From Isoetes taiwanensis (Eukaryota; Streptophyta; Lycopodiopsida; Isoetales; Isoetaceae), in contig JAJEKV010000025.1 in NCBI GenBank assembly GCA_021234155.1, positions 16,175,094-16,239,093 on the forward strand: DNA of 64,000 bases. Reading direction: 5' to 3'. The position numbers were made by a program, and so were the translations under genes. The notes beneath the pieces were generated by a model that worked only from the letters and a program-made list of their open reading frames with translations, ran no database searches and was not told the origin of the DNA. Shown piece after piece: positions 33,627 through 45,636 of this stretch (position 1 is the first letter of the stretch; each line of letters starts with the position of its first letter).

Positions 33627-34524
33627 CTACCATGGTGGTGAAGGGTGAGGGCGGCCGCAAGTGCATGATTCTGCTTCTTCGTCTGTTTCAGCACGAAAAA
33701 TATGCACAGTGATGAGCTTGGGCTGTGCGAGTTCAAGCAGCAAAAAATCGCCCTCTTGTACTTCATGCATGCGAGTAAAAGCACTCCAGCCTGCACCAAA
33801 GCCTTTGAATCTTCCACTTTTTGAACAATATAACCACCTTATCACATCAGCCTTGCTGCATCCAGACACCTGCAGCTTAACAGCCTCCCCATTTTTTGCA
33901 CTTACTTTCTCTGCAAAGTCCTTTGACACACCCTGCAAAAATTTCACCTCTTCAGAACATGAACATAATTTCTAATCCTTGCTGTTTCCAGATCAGATCT
34001 GCTTACACATTTGTGGCTGCTAACCATGTGCTTTGTAAGCTGTAACACACAGCTTGGTTTTTTCATGGTGGATTTTGCAGCTTTGATTCTTTCAATTGTT
34101 GTCTTCTTTTCATGGCCTTGTTTTGATTGTGTTTTGATGTCTGTTCCTTTGTTGGTCTCTGCATTTTTGTCTGCTATGGCAATCCATAGCCTGGAGCCTT
34201 CATACAGTTTACATAGTAAAATGTCTCCTCCTTCTATGTCTTGATCCTCTTTAAATTCTGCCCATCCTTGGAGCACATAAATCTTGCCTGAAATTCTCAC
34301 CCATTTAGCAGTGTATTGCGCTCCGTTGCGGCCTTGAAGGATGAGAGCATCAGAAACCAAATGCTCTTCAAAGCTACTGCTAGGAATTTCCTGCATTTAA
34401 AGGATTTTTTAGAGCAGATGCAACAAATTTTAGCAAAAACAGAGCTAGTTTTGCATACCAGGCAAGGGCTGTCATTTGCAGATGCTGTGAAATGTGCAAG
34501 CACCTTACACTGCCCAGCATTCAT
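33627..34524 (-). CDS. Two-domain B3 (REM-type) transcription factor
   Basis: Three minus-strand exons: 34524-34459, 34390-34007 and 33932-33627. Introns are 68 and 74 bases (donors GTATGC and GTAAGC; acceptors AATGCAG and TTTTTGCAG), both phase 0, giving 251 residues. The first B3 domain starts CKVLAHF and continues EIPSSSFEEHLVSDALIL ... VLQGWAEFKEDQDIEGGDIL; the second starts CVLQLTKHMVSSHKCGVSKD and continues FKGFGAGWSAFTRMHEVQEG. A Lys-rich linker joins them. Known: REM B3 proteins bind DNA in the nucleus and often act in reproductive development. The short introns make an unspliced reading look frameshifted, but spliced it is intact. Confidence 0.88.
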
Positions 34525-34692
34525 CTTTGCGTTCTCCTCTTCTCCTCAACTCTTTGATATTTGTCCTTCATACTTAATCCGCCGTTTGCTATTTTATTTT
34601 AAATTTTCTTATCTTAATTACATTTTTTTTTTTTTAATTTCTCCACGGAAAAAGTGCCGCCCGTTATCAACCATTGAAGGGCTTCCACACCC

Positions 34693-34701
34693 TTATATAA
34701 G
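34693..34701 (-). promoter_or_regulatory. TATA box candidate of the B3 gene
   Basis: TTATATAAG (palindromic) lies about 170 bp upstream of the B3 start codon on the minus strand. Confidence 0.45.
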
Positions 34702-34759
34702 AAAAATCGATCGCCATAAATACCGGATACGGTCATGTTAAACCAGCCTTAAATCACTA

Positions 34760-36904
34760 AAATTACATGAGTCCACAAAAATGCCGTGTATTTTTGTCGT
34801 AGTTTTAACATGATAAGTACCACAAATATGCCCGTTGTTTAAACATGGCTACAATTTGATACCAAAAGATAGCGTATGTTGTACAAATTATATAACCCCA
34901 TTGAGAATTTCATGTTTGTGCAAGGTAAGGCTACATGCTTAAAAAACTTGAGTACAATATCATGTTGGCAATGAGACATAACTATTCCCCAGTACATGTG
35001 TATGCAGTAGAATGACATGAGGGGATTGGGTATGACGCACCATATATTCCATGGTGGTGGGTGAAGCTTGACCTTTGTGGTAAAGCCTCTTATCTCATAA
35101 AAAAAGCGTCTTGTTTTAATCATGCTATTATTATGACCTCTCCTAAAATCAGAGATCTTGGTTTGAATGCAGAAGAAAAGGACAGCTACCATACAAGAAA
35201 GGCTAACAGAAGAAGCGTCTATTGACTATTGTGCAACCAACAAAGTCTCCTCTTAACACCAAATGGAAAGCAAGGGGAACTAATATGGAATAAAAAGCTC
35301 CCTACATTATTGTAGCAATTAGCCCCTGGGGCTAGAGAACCTAGGGATTAGGTTGTCCATTTGTTTACAAGAGAGATAACAATTGGGAAAAAAAAAAATT
35401 TTGACCAGTAACTTTTTTTTGCCAAAAGTCGAACACAAAATGGGTTTCATGATCGTCTGTATTTTTTTTCTTTTATTTCTCAAGTTTATTCTTTTCCACT
35501 ATTTTGTTTAGAATAGATAGATATATATTATTTTGTTTAGGGTAAGATAAACATTTCTGTGTCGAAGCCCTTATATTTATTCTTTTCCACTAATAATTAG
35601 TTTAGGATAAGAAACATTTTTGTATTTGAGGGTTCTAGATGGAATGGAGCAGGGCATTATGCCCAGGGGTTCAATCTCCCCCCAATCCCCCTCAACGCTC
35701 AACCCCCAAAAAAACACCCCATTGTCCTACAAGAGAATTTCTTGGTGAGGGGTGTTTGCCACTTGTACGACATCGACGCATCCATCCATCCATCCATCCA
35801 TCCATCCATCCATCCATCCATCCATCCATCCATCCTTGTGCAAAAAAGCAAAATAGGTATACCATTTATTTCTAATCTTTCAAAACATGTGGCAAAGACT
35901 AGTGGCGTTTTAACACTGCCTTTTCGTTACAAAAACCTTTGACAAATTTTAAGCTAGCTCTCAAATCTTCTATTATATTCTCAAGTTTCCTAAATTTTAT
36001 CAAATATATGGACCTATTCACAAAATGAAGCTTTCCACATATGAAGGGCATGGATAATATGGGTTCAATGAAGCACATAGAAGGAAATTGGTAATTTTTT
36101 TGTATTTCCAACCCTTCAGGCACTCCCTTGGGGACGTGAAGTCATCTGGCCAAACGTTATAAATCCATCCAAGGAGATAGTAATTACAAGCATATATTTT
36201 ATGTGGTATAAAGAGTACATGGGATAATGTACTAGGTAATTTTTATGGAAAGGGCTTTATGCCTCGTAAAAAGTGGAGAAGACATTGCCAAACAAGGTAT
36301 CATGAGTAGCAGAGTCACAATTTATGCCAAATAGTGTGTTGCCGAGGCTTTTTTAAGGGTAAGGTCTCTTCAATTCCACATGGTAATAATGGTAGAAAAG
36401 TGGCGTAATTTGAGCCAAACATGCATTACAAAGACGTGATTCTGATATATATAAATTAGAGAGGCACTTTTTAATAATTGAAATCACGATTTTATAAGAA
36501 TATAACAGAGATAATTTTGGGTGGCACAAAAAAGATCTTTACACCCAACCATATCCACTTCCAAAAGGACAATAGGGCAAAACAACTATTTCTGGCTAAT
36601 GGCTATGATCAATGTTATGATAAAACTCCCACAATCTCTGATCTGGTAAGTGATTCTCTAGTATAGATAAGGAAGACTTCAAAACTAAGATCGATAGAAT
36701 TCAACTGCTGGCTGTGATGCACAAATATAGATGCTATAGACAACAACCACACCTTCATTGTTGCAACTGACCATAATTTCAAGGAATCGGTCTCCTTCTC
36801 TTGTTGCTCGTGCAAACGCCTCTACCATTTGCTCATCACTGCTCCTCTTTATATAATAGTTTCAGGCTTTGTGATCTGTTAGAAAAGGTGTCTCCTTTAA
36901 AATA
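34760..36904. other. No gene recognised
   Basis: AT-rich sequence. It contains a (CATC)n microsatellite and unsupported short frames (34839-35192 minus, 35899-36123 minus). Confidence 0.5.
35778..35835. repeat. (CATC)n microsatellite
   Basis: About 14 uninterrupted CATC units. Confidence 0.95.
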
Positions 36905-36909
36905 GATAA

Positions 36910-38400
36910 TGTGACGTCCCCCGATCATATACGATGCTCCAACCGTACAAGAACTGGAGATTCTCCCTCTTTGGCCATGCTACCATCAAGAAGCCGTCCA
37001 TCTGACGTAGGATTCCCGATGGTGGGCAGGAATCCTACGCGGGAGGACTGGATGTGTCACCTACCCCGTCTCCCTCGGGATCCACCTAGAAATGCGGAAG
37101 CGTGTAACATAAGTATATAACAACAAATAATACATATAACCACCCCGAAGGGTGGAGATCACCATAACAACATGAGCTATCATTGTAACAACATAGACAA
37201 CAACGGCACATCCTTACCCAAGGCTTAGACTCAAGGTATGACTGATGGCTTGGAGTCTCCAAAGGTCAAAGCAGACAGAATTCATGGCAAATGGATTTGG
37301 CTAGCATAGAACATAGTCGTTGGGTAGTCCGGACCATAGTCTGCTGGGGGCATAGCGAAAGGGGCTACTCCTGGGTTGCATCTCCCCAGTCGTGATGAGG
37401 CAGGAGGAGATCACTCTCTCCTCCAGAGGATACATGCTAATGACAGGCAGACTAGAGAGCCACTGCTCGTCTATGACTTCAACCCCCCCATTGAAGGTGG
37501 CCTCACCACCCAAGAGGTGTCGAGCCCATACCAGAGCCACACACAGTGCATAAGGTATTAGGCCTAGTCCGAAATGTTTCCCAGTAGGCTTTACACAATG
37601 CCATCGGACAAGTTCCCCCTTGTCATCCGGTCTAGCCCCTCTACCCACAGTGCAGGCGGGCTCTTATGCACAGGCCGCATTAATTGGGAGTTAATGAGGC
37701 TAATCTAGGATCACATCTACTAAGGCTTGGGTCTCTACCCCCCTTCCCAATATATAGTGCAAACAGATCATACATCATAGAAATGAATCGAAATAACAGA
37801 ATATCACATAAATCTAACATAAACATACATAGTTAGGGTTCATTAGTCAGTTCTTGGCATCTATGGATTAGATAGGGACAAGGATGGCTAATGGCTGATC
37901 TAAGAATCAAACAAGGTAGGTGGTACCGACCGGATCCTTGGCTGCCAGACATTCCTCCTCTGAAAGCGTCCATGGCAGTGATCGAAGCGGCTGCTGGCGG
38001 ACTCGAGGTTGCTGAAGGCGACCTGTTGAGTGCGAATCCCAATGCAACTGAGACGACCGCTGCTGGAGGGCGATCTGCTGCTGCTGGGAGCTGATCACGA
38101 GGTAGCCAAAAGGGGCGCGCTTTAGGGTAGCCCCTTTTATAGAAAGGGTATGTTTTAGGGTACTCTTTTAAGGTTGGCTTGTTCCCCATAATGGCCATAT
38201 ACACTAGGGTGCTTTCATATCATGCATAGTCCTATATGACCTCTTATCTCTCAAGGTTGTCTACTTCCATGGCATCGGAAGTAGACTAGTAATCTACCTT
38301 CCACTCACCTATAGTGTCGGTGTCATCTAATGAGTTGTAGAGTTGTGGGTACTGCTTCTTGTAGTACCCACATAGCGTCTTCTACAAGTAAGTGCATCCA
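36910..38400 (-). other. LTR-like 3' region of the gypsy element
   Basis: Non-coding, GC-richer than its surroundings. It contains the TATA block shared with 42098-42185 and ends CGGGGGACGTCACA on the minus strand. The minus frame at 37301-37648 has no domain and is not treated as a gene. Confidence 0.5.
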
Positions 38401-38468
38401 CTTGACTCTTGTCTTCTTAAATGCTCTTTGAAGAAGAACTTCCCGAACAATCTCAAGTTGTTCATTGG

Positions 38469-39510
38469 TTAATTCCAACAAGGTCGGAGTGTCCAATACT
38501 TCAGATTTGGAGCGTGCTTCTTCAGAAGACTTATGTGGAAAACGTTATGGATTTTGGGATGGGCCAATAATTCCAATTTGTAGGCTTGGTCTCCTACTAT
38601 TTTGATTAATTTAAATGGCTCTGCCCATCTTGGAGCAAGCTTCTTGCATGTGCCGATGCGAAGCTTGGCTTGTTTGAATTTATTTTTAGCCAAACATTGT
38701 CGTTCACTTAGAACTCTCTGATGGATCTGTGCTTGTCGGCTAGCGCCTTCTGACAGCTTCTTGTGGCCAGAAGATATCCTCGGACTTCATCAACCAATTC
38801 TTGCATATCTGCCAACATCCGTTGAGACACTTCTACTTTTGACACTGGGTTGTGCTAAGTATCCGGTGTGAGGCACTGATAGCCATAATTGATCATGAAG
38901 GGGGACATCTATGATGATTCCTGCTTGGTACTGTTGTAAGCAAATTCAACCAAGTGAAGATAGTCACCCCATTTTGACTGCTTATTCCGCACGTATGTCC
39001 TCAACATATCTTTCAAGATGCGATTAGTGCGCTTCGTCTGCCCATCCGTTTGGGGATGATATGCCATAACTCATGGAGAGCTTAGTGCTGATTGTGAAAA
39101 GGCACTCATGAACTTTGGGTCCCTATCAGAGATGATCTCTCTTGGCATTCCGTGGAGTCTGAAAATCTCCTTAGCGAAATGCGCTGCTGTATCCAAAGCT
39201 GTATTGGTAGTTTTACATGGCACAAAGTGAGCCATTTTAAACAACTTGTCCACTGCTACCATTAAGGCATCATTCCCTCGTTGTATTCTTGGCAGCCCTG
39301 TTATGAAGTCCATGCTCACCACTTTCCATTTGGCGTTTAGAACTGGTAACGGTTGCAAGACTCCGGGAATTCGAAGTTGCTCTGCTTTCGTCTGCTGACA
39401 TATCTGGCGCTCTCAAATGTACCTTGCAATTTGCTTCTTCATGCTTGGCCAATAGTAGCTACTTCTGATTTTGAAGTATGTCTTCATAAAACCTATGTGT
39501 CTTCTTTGAT
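38469..39510 (-). pseudogene. Gypsy integrase and GPY/F, broken
   Basis: Minus strand from 39510: part of the zinc domain (SYYWPSMKKQIARYI), catalytic core (SMDFITGLPRIQRGND, EIISDRDPKFMSAF), then YHPQTDGQTKRTNRILKDML, then the GPY/F module at 38693-38469 (KIVGDQAYKLEL, HNVFHISLLKKH). The third catalytic Glu (normally GQTERTN) is Lys here, an inactivating change. Several shifts and stops occur. It is 5'-truncated inside the zinc domain. Confidence 0.85.
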
Positions 39511-39519
39511 CTTCACGTC

Positions 39520-41737
39520 TTCAACTTGGTCCTCAAAATAGCATCACAACTTAACAAAAATGTCAAAATGTCTTCAAGTCTTCAAAAGCATCTATAGAAG
39601 TCTTCCAAGGGAAAAAAAATACTAAAAACTTCTAACATCATTTTCTCTTCCTCAACCATAGGGTGGCAAGTCCCATCCAGGTCAGTCACCCTCGCTCTAC
39701 TGCCTGGTATGGCGCTCTATCCCTTCGCATCACTTATATTTTTTCATCACTTTTTATATAGATCATGGGATGCTGCTGTCTTTCTAGGTCAGCACATCTA
39801 TCATGCCATCCATAATCACTTAAATAAAAAATAAAACTTGTACAACTTCCTTTGATGCCTTTAAATATTGGAGGAATTCAAACATTAGCCTTCATTAGAT
39901 TGCAAAAGCAAAATACCAATCATTGTGCCTTGATCTTCAATTATTGAACATCAAATAACTTGGGGGAAACAATAGTAACTCACCCTTAAACACTTGAGCA
40001 AAATAAATTTAACTTGGTATACTCGAACATAACATCTTCATAAAAAGACCATATTGCACGTAGGAGGACTTGAACTCGAGAGCAATAGTTTGATAGCCAT
40101 ACAACTTATCCAACTTAATTTAGGAGCACCATGTTCACTAAAAAAGAGAAGAATAGAATCATGGCATTAGACTACTTCAACTAAGAACTTTTATATTGGC
40201 ATTTTTTTTTTCTTTAACATTTTCCTTTCTTCACCACCCCCATTTGTTTTTCCTTTTTTACTCCTTTGCGCGCGATGGTGGCCGTTAGGGCAGTGCATTC
40301 CGGAACAGAAACAATGGACCAGAGCCTTCAAACAAGGGTGGATATGGCGGCTTTTTGGATATGGCAGACAAGAGGTGGAAGAAGGAAATGAAGGTTACGG
40401 CTATGGCTATGGAAGGCATCAACAGAGCAGCATACACGACCTTGCTTGGTTATGGTCTGGTTATATTCAAAGTTTGCAGGAGAACGGTGGTTGGGAAGGA
40501 GGCATCCAATTATAGCTTTGTAAGCAAGCACATAGCTTAAGGTAGATTTTGTTTCAATGCACGGGACCTTAAACAAGGCCAAGCATCTGAGGCAGGAAAG
40601 ATGAGGATATGCCATAGCTCTTCTTTGCAACGAATAACAGATCACAAGTCATGCAACTTTTAAGGTATAGAAACAGGTATGGATAGACAAACTGGTTTGC
40701 CCCCTTATGGTTTTTACTTTGTGTACGGAGACAGAGACAGGGGTCTAGCAAAAGTTGGACTTCATAAATAATTTCAAACAGAATCGGAAGAATCATGAAC
40801 ATATCTCATGCTAATTCTGTGCACCTCTTTCTAATTTTGTTGGCCAGTAAAAAAAAGAAAGGAGTCAAGAATCTGTATCCATACCTCTTGAATTTGCAGC
40901 AAGGGAACTTTGATTTTGAAAGGAGAAATGATAATAAGTTTTGCTTATTTGCTTTGCTGCTATAAGTGGCAAAATCGTCCCTTTGCAGAATATAATGCTA
41001 GTAGAATGTTGCTTTCTCGCAATTCCCCCCAAAACATGTTAGCTTGATCAACGCATCCAAGGCAAACTCAAGAACAAGAGCTAACGACAAGGACCAAAGC
41101 AAATCTCAAGGTATATGAGATAGGCTAAGCCTCACTCTATTGGCATCATACATCACCAACATAATCATACCATCATAAATTTCTTGCACCAATTCATATC
41201 ATAAACTTAACGTCATTTGAGATTAGAGAAGTTGAGATAACAGATGAGAGAATCACATAATCATACTCAAAATATCATACTTCAACATAATATTATTCAA
41301 CTGATCAAGAAAGATACTCACAACCTCAAGAACTTTGCCCAGATGTCATCTTCCAAAATTGGGCCTCCCTTCTACACGAATTTTGGCTATCTTATATAAA
41401 ACTGCACTTGATCCTAGCCACCAAATCTGGGCAAATCTCAACCTTAGATCCAAATTCTAACTACCATAAGTTCACTAGATCTTGCCAACTCAACATCAAA
41501 TCTAGGCCATCTAAACTCCTTGCAACTACCATGCTCTTCCAGATTCATGACACATCATTAACTTATCAACCATTGAAAATATTTTTTTAAGGACTTTAAT
41601 ACTCCTTCAAGTCTATAGGTTCCACTTCAGTACATCATAAATGCTTCCTCCATAATATTTGCACATTTTTTATATTTTCTCCACATTACACCTATATTGT
41701 TCTCCATTTTTGCACAGATTTCACCAATTTAAGCACA
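39520..41737. other. Non-coding interior of the gypsy element
   Basis: No RT or RNase H remains. It is AT-rich, with a tRNA-like SINE relic at 40040-40125. The short frame at 40355-40540 has no support. Confidence 0.5.
40040..40125 (-). mobile_element. tRNA-derived SINE or tRNA pseudogene
   Basis: On the minus strand an A-box-like GTTGGATAAGTTGTATGGC is followed after about 20 nt by a B box (GAGTTCAAGTCC) and then CTTTTT. Spacing fits a pol III internal promoter. No intact cloverleaf. Confidence 0.45.
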
Positions 41738-42007
41738 TCATGCAAAAATAGTCAAGATAAAACACACAACAGTGGGGTCGGTATGGTCATATAACCTCGC
41801 ATGTCTCCCAAACCTTGTGAGGCTAACCAATAGATAGATAGCCTCCTTGGTCCAGGGATTGAATTCCAAGTGTATCACTATAACTTTGCCATCGATCAGG
41901 CGAGGCAAGTAATACCTAAGTGCAGTTGCCCTTTGCCGAGTGTCTGTTCGTGGACCCGTTGCCTCCCTGTATCTAGATGCGTATTCGTCCACCGGTATGG
42001 TCATCAT
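41738..42007 (-). pseudogene. Gag-like frame of the gypsy element
   Basis: MTIPVDEYASRYREATG resembles the conserved gag word (M-V-EY---F). It is similar to LTAILVDEYSGRHRQA in the relic at 50739-51050. The frame stops early. Confidence 0.45.
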
Positions 42008-42399
42008 GTGCTCATAGTCAGCTTTGCGTGATCAGTTTCTACTCAGGCTGACCGATCATCCCACATACCTGGTCTCTGCTACCGCCGATGACTGGGTGCT
42101 GATCATGAGGCAGCCAAAAGGGGCGCGCTTTAGGATAGCCCCTTTTATAGAAAGAGTACTTTTTAGGGTACCCTTTTAGGGTTGGGAATGAAAGGTCAAG
42201 TGGGGTTGTGCCATGTGGCAGTCAGCTTAATATATTCACATGTTGCAATATGTGCAATATATTGGGGTCTTGGGCTTGCGCCCCATGGGAAATCTATACC
42301 GGCTAACGTGTACATGTCGTACATACAGCATGTACTAGTGATGTGGCGAGTATAATATACATATTTATACCGTATATTATCTTGGAACGTCACAGATAG

Positions 42400-43190
42400 G
42401 AATCTTATATTTACATTGCCTTGCCCTTTTTCCTAATCCTTTACCGTGGACCACTCCCCCAAGCCAGTACCATATTAATCTTTTCCTTCTTATGACAGAT
42501 CGTCCTGATCGATTGTTAGTGACTAGGACTTTGAGAAGATTCTCTTTCCACTTCTAGCATGCCATTCCTAGCTTACTAAAGAAAAAAGCAATTCTTTCTA
42601 ATCTACTTCAAGTAAGTTTTCCTAACTTAAACAAGAAAAACCCCTTTTTGATCCTTTAAGCTGGTTTCTTTCGCTTGAACAAGAGGATTTTCTTTTCTGA
42701 TCCTACTTGAGGTTTCTCCAATGCAACTCGAACGAGAAAGGTCCCCTTTATGATCCTTCAAGTTGACTATTCTAGTGCGACTTGAAACAGAAAAGTGTCC
42801 CTCTTGATCAATCCGATCTTTTCTTAGAAACAAACAAGTCTACCTCAAGCTCCTTTTGACTACTATGTTGATTCACATGCATAGGTATATAGATATGCAT
42901 CATAATAAAACATTCATGTTTTACCTGGTCACAGTTGGACGTCTAGCTTTCCCTACCCAATAGACAACTTTGAGAACTTTTGACTCCTCATAACTCACAT
43001 GCACCATAATCCCTTCTCTAGGTTACTGCTTATGAATAGGTACTACTATTTAAACTGATATTTACAATATCATGATGTACATAATCAAGGACTTTATCAT
43101 CAATGATGCAATAGACATAACATTAGAGTCGAAGGGAAATCTTCTTGCAAGCATAATTGCATTGATGTGTTCCCGCTTAAACTGTCTAGC
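42400..43190. other. No gene; degenerate 60-bp tandem repeat at 42585-42830
   Basis: Four diverged units around ACTTGAACRAGAAA, CCCCTTT and GATCCTTCAAG lie in tandem. No coding support. Confidence 0.5.
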
Positions 43191-43194
43191 GATG

Positions 43195-43800
43195 AGAACA
43201 ATGCTAGCATTTGTGGTGTGGTGTATCCCTGTCATGGTGGAGTGGGGTGTTATGCTGCCAATAGTGGTAATGGCGCTGCTACATTGTGGTGTGTGGCATA
43301 TGTGAGGTGACAGTGGTATCAAGTGCGGTGTGATGTACCACTGTGGTGTGGTGTAGGTTATTGTGTTGCCAATAGTGGTGACAGTGCAGCCTATGTTGTA
43401 TGGTGTTGCAGTGTGTTGTGTGGCATGTAGCGTATTGTGAGGTGTGTGCAATGTGGCGTGTGGCGTGTGGTGTGGTGCAGAGTGTTGAGCTACCCCTAGT
43501 GTTGCTACTTTGAGCTATATGATGTGGTATAGCATGTTGTGCTGCCAATTATGGTGACAATGGTATCATGTGGTGTGTACCATTGTGGTGTGGTGTAGGG
43601 TGTTGCACTGCTAGCAGTGAAATCACTTTATGTTGGGTAAAGTGGTGTAGGGTGATGTCTTGCTAGTAGTGGTGACAATGGTAGCATGTAGTGTGGTGCA
43701 TGTTATACTACTGTGGTGTGGTGAAGGGTGTTGTGTTGCCAATGGTGTTGCTACTATGTGTTGTCCATGTGGTAGTAGCTTGTGTTGCATGGTTATGATT
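43195..43800. repeat. GT-rich degenerate minisatellite
   Basis: Recurring blocks of GTGGTGTGGTGTAGG, TGTTGCCAATAGTGGTGACA and ATGGTAGCATGTGG. Frames across it are artefacts of the repeat. Confidence 0.85.
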
Positions 43801-43892
43801 GTGGTCTTCCATCAGTATTTGGCTTATACTAGGAGGCAGACATATATGGATCATTTTGTATTGCAGACTGTGGCAGACTTGTGAAGGAATAG

Positions 43893-44403
43893 TTGGCTGC
43901 AACATCAGCTAGGTTTGATATATGCAAACCACGATTGCAAGCAATTGAGGATAGAAATAGTGATATCAACGTAAAGATTGAAGCATCAGAAATTAGAGTT
44001 GATTTGCACAGATGGCAGTTAATCATGAGAGCAAATTCAAAAGCAGCAGAGAGTGTTCGGATCATAAGTGAACTGAAGATGAAGAGCTAAATGGTACATG
44101 TTGCCTGGGCTGAGTCAATTGAACAAGGAACTAGCAGAAACTGAAATTGAGCTAAGGGCATGTGAAGCCTTGCTGCAAGAACTGTAACCTCAAATGCAAA
44201 GATTTGAGTTTTTTTTGAACGTAGCAGCCATGACACTCCTTTAAATCTCGCCTTCCAATGCTTCCTGAGGCAGAAAAGGAGGGTGATGAAGGTTATCTAT
44301 ATTGTGGACGATGTCTAAAATGGGAGGGTAAATTGTTGCCAGTCGTCATAGCAGAATGCAGTCACCAGTATCACATATTCCATGTTTGTCACACCATTTG
44401 AGG
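43893..44403 (+). pseudogene. Decayed coiled-coil ORF with a possible RING-like end
   Basis: The frame 43893-44090 encodes a helical segment (RLQAIEDRNSDINVKIEASE). A second frame gives LNKELAETEIELRACEALL, and further on LYCGRCLKWEGK ... ECSHQYHIFHVCH resembles part of a RING-type zinc finger. Different frames and stops show decay. The link between the parts is inferred from order only. Confidence 0.3.
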
Positions 44404-45636
44404 TAAACATTATCATATGTAATCTTATTTGCAGACTTTATTGATATTAGATTTGTTCTGCAGACACTCTAAAGCCTGCTGCAGCCCCAATTATGCCCAC
44501 ACCATGTCTGAGACAAGGCTTTTGGCTGTTGGTATTCGAGTGGTACCACAAAGGTATCTTAACTAATATTTTCTGATGTTGTCACAACCCTCTGAACTAG
44601 AACACTAAGAGTATAGCCTCGCAATAAATAAGCAACACCTGTAGCCACCTTCTAGCTAAACAGTCTCAACAATTAGTTACGTGAAAAATTTCAGGAGCAT
44701 AGAAACATGCTTCTTTTAGACTTGTTCATAATAAGCCTTTCTTTCAGATTATCCTTAACATATGCTTCCATATTAAATCAAATGAATCTTAATCTACCAG
44801 CACTAAGCCCATATAACTGTATAATATTAAAGAACCTAATCTGCACGTCTCAAACTTTCTACTACTTAAATAATTTGATTTCAAACTCAAACTTCCAATT
44901 AGATAATCATTGCTAAGCACCATCACAAACTAACCTGCTAATCATAACCATTCCCTCGTAGAAGTACGCATACTTTATTATTTATTAATCTCCTTCTACT
45001 AACCTAATTATTGAATCTTCATGTAATCACCTCATTTTCGTTTCCAAAAGTTGTTTTTATCATGCAACTGGAATCCAATCTATCAGGAGCAAAGATGTTT
45101 GGACATATCATAGTGTTTGGCTGGTTTGCAAAACCCTTCTATCTGCTGTCATCTATCAATAATGTGTTTTTCACTTGGTATTTCGAGTAGTTCTAGTACA
45201 CTTTGGACAAATCCTTAAGGACACCGGAAAGAAGTTTGAGTAATTTCTGTAAAATTTTATTCTCATCTAAAGGACCCAGCCTATATATAGTTCTGTTCTG
45301 ACATTTAGTTGGTGCCATGTGAAGTCTAATTGCACATATCTGTGTTGTGAATACTATGCCCTAGTGTCTTTACTGCAAAGATCATAGCTGATGGTTGATC
45401 TCGCGCCCTTTTTGTAATACATACCTTTCACCGACAATGTCCATTTTGGTTTTGTGCATATCAGAATCCAAATTTCAACACCCTCATCATTGGCTTTGGG
45501 AGCATCGGCAACAAGATTATCACTAAATCTAAGCGCCTCTCATCATAGGATTGGAGGAGAACAGGGATCTGCTGGATTTACAATCCTCCTTAATGTCAGC
45601 ATGCACATTGGAGGATGGTACAATAACTTGAAGTTT
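44404..45636. other. No gene recognised
   Basis: AT-rich. The frames 44707-44916 and 45454-45651 have no domain support; the latter mostly shadows the minus-strand pseudogene end. Confidence 0.45.

Larger units (their letters stand above)
36910..42394 (-). mobile_element. Degenerate Ty3/gypsy element, about 5.5 kb
   Basis: The ends are TGTGACGTCCCCC at 36910 and, complementary, GGAACGTCACA at 42394, flanked by GATAA and GATAG (4 of 5 bases match), as expected for a 5-bp target duplication with one mutation. On the minus strand: an LTR-like start at 42394 with a TATA box (CTATAAAAG, about 42145), a gag-like frame, a 2.2-kb non-coding gap, integrase, GPY/F, then an LTR-like region down to 36910 that repeats the TATA block (38085-38175 matches 42098-42185). 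The two LTRs have diverged or recombined, so exact limits are open. Confidence 0.6.

Noticed and set aside
33944-33947. Apparent frameshift between the two B3 domains
   Set aside because: A 74-base intron with good GTAAGC and TTTTTGCAG sites explains it.
43062-43548. ORFs on both strands rich in Thr, His and Val
   Set aside because: They are products of the GT-rich minisatellite.
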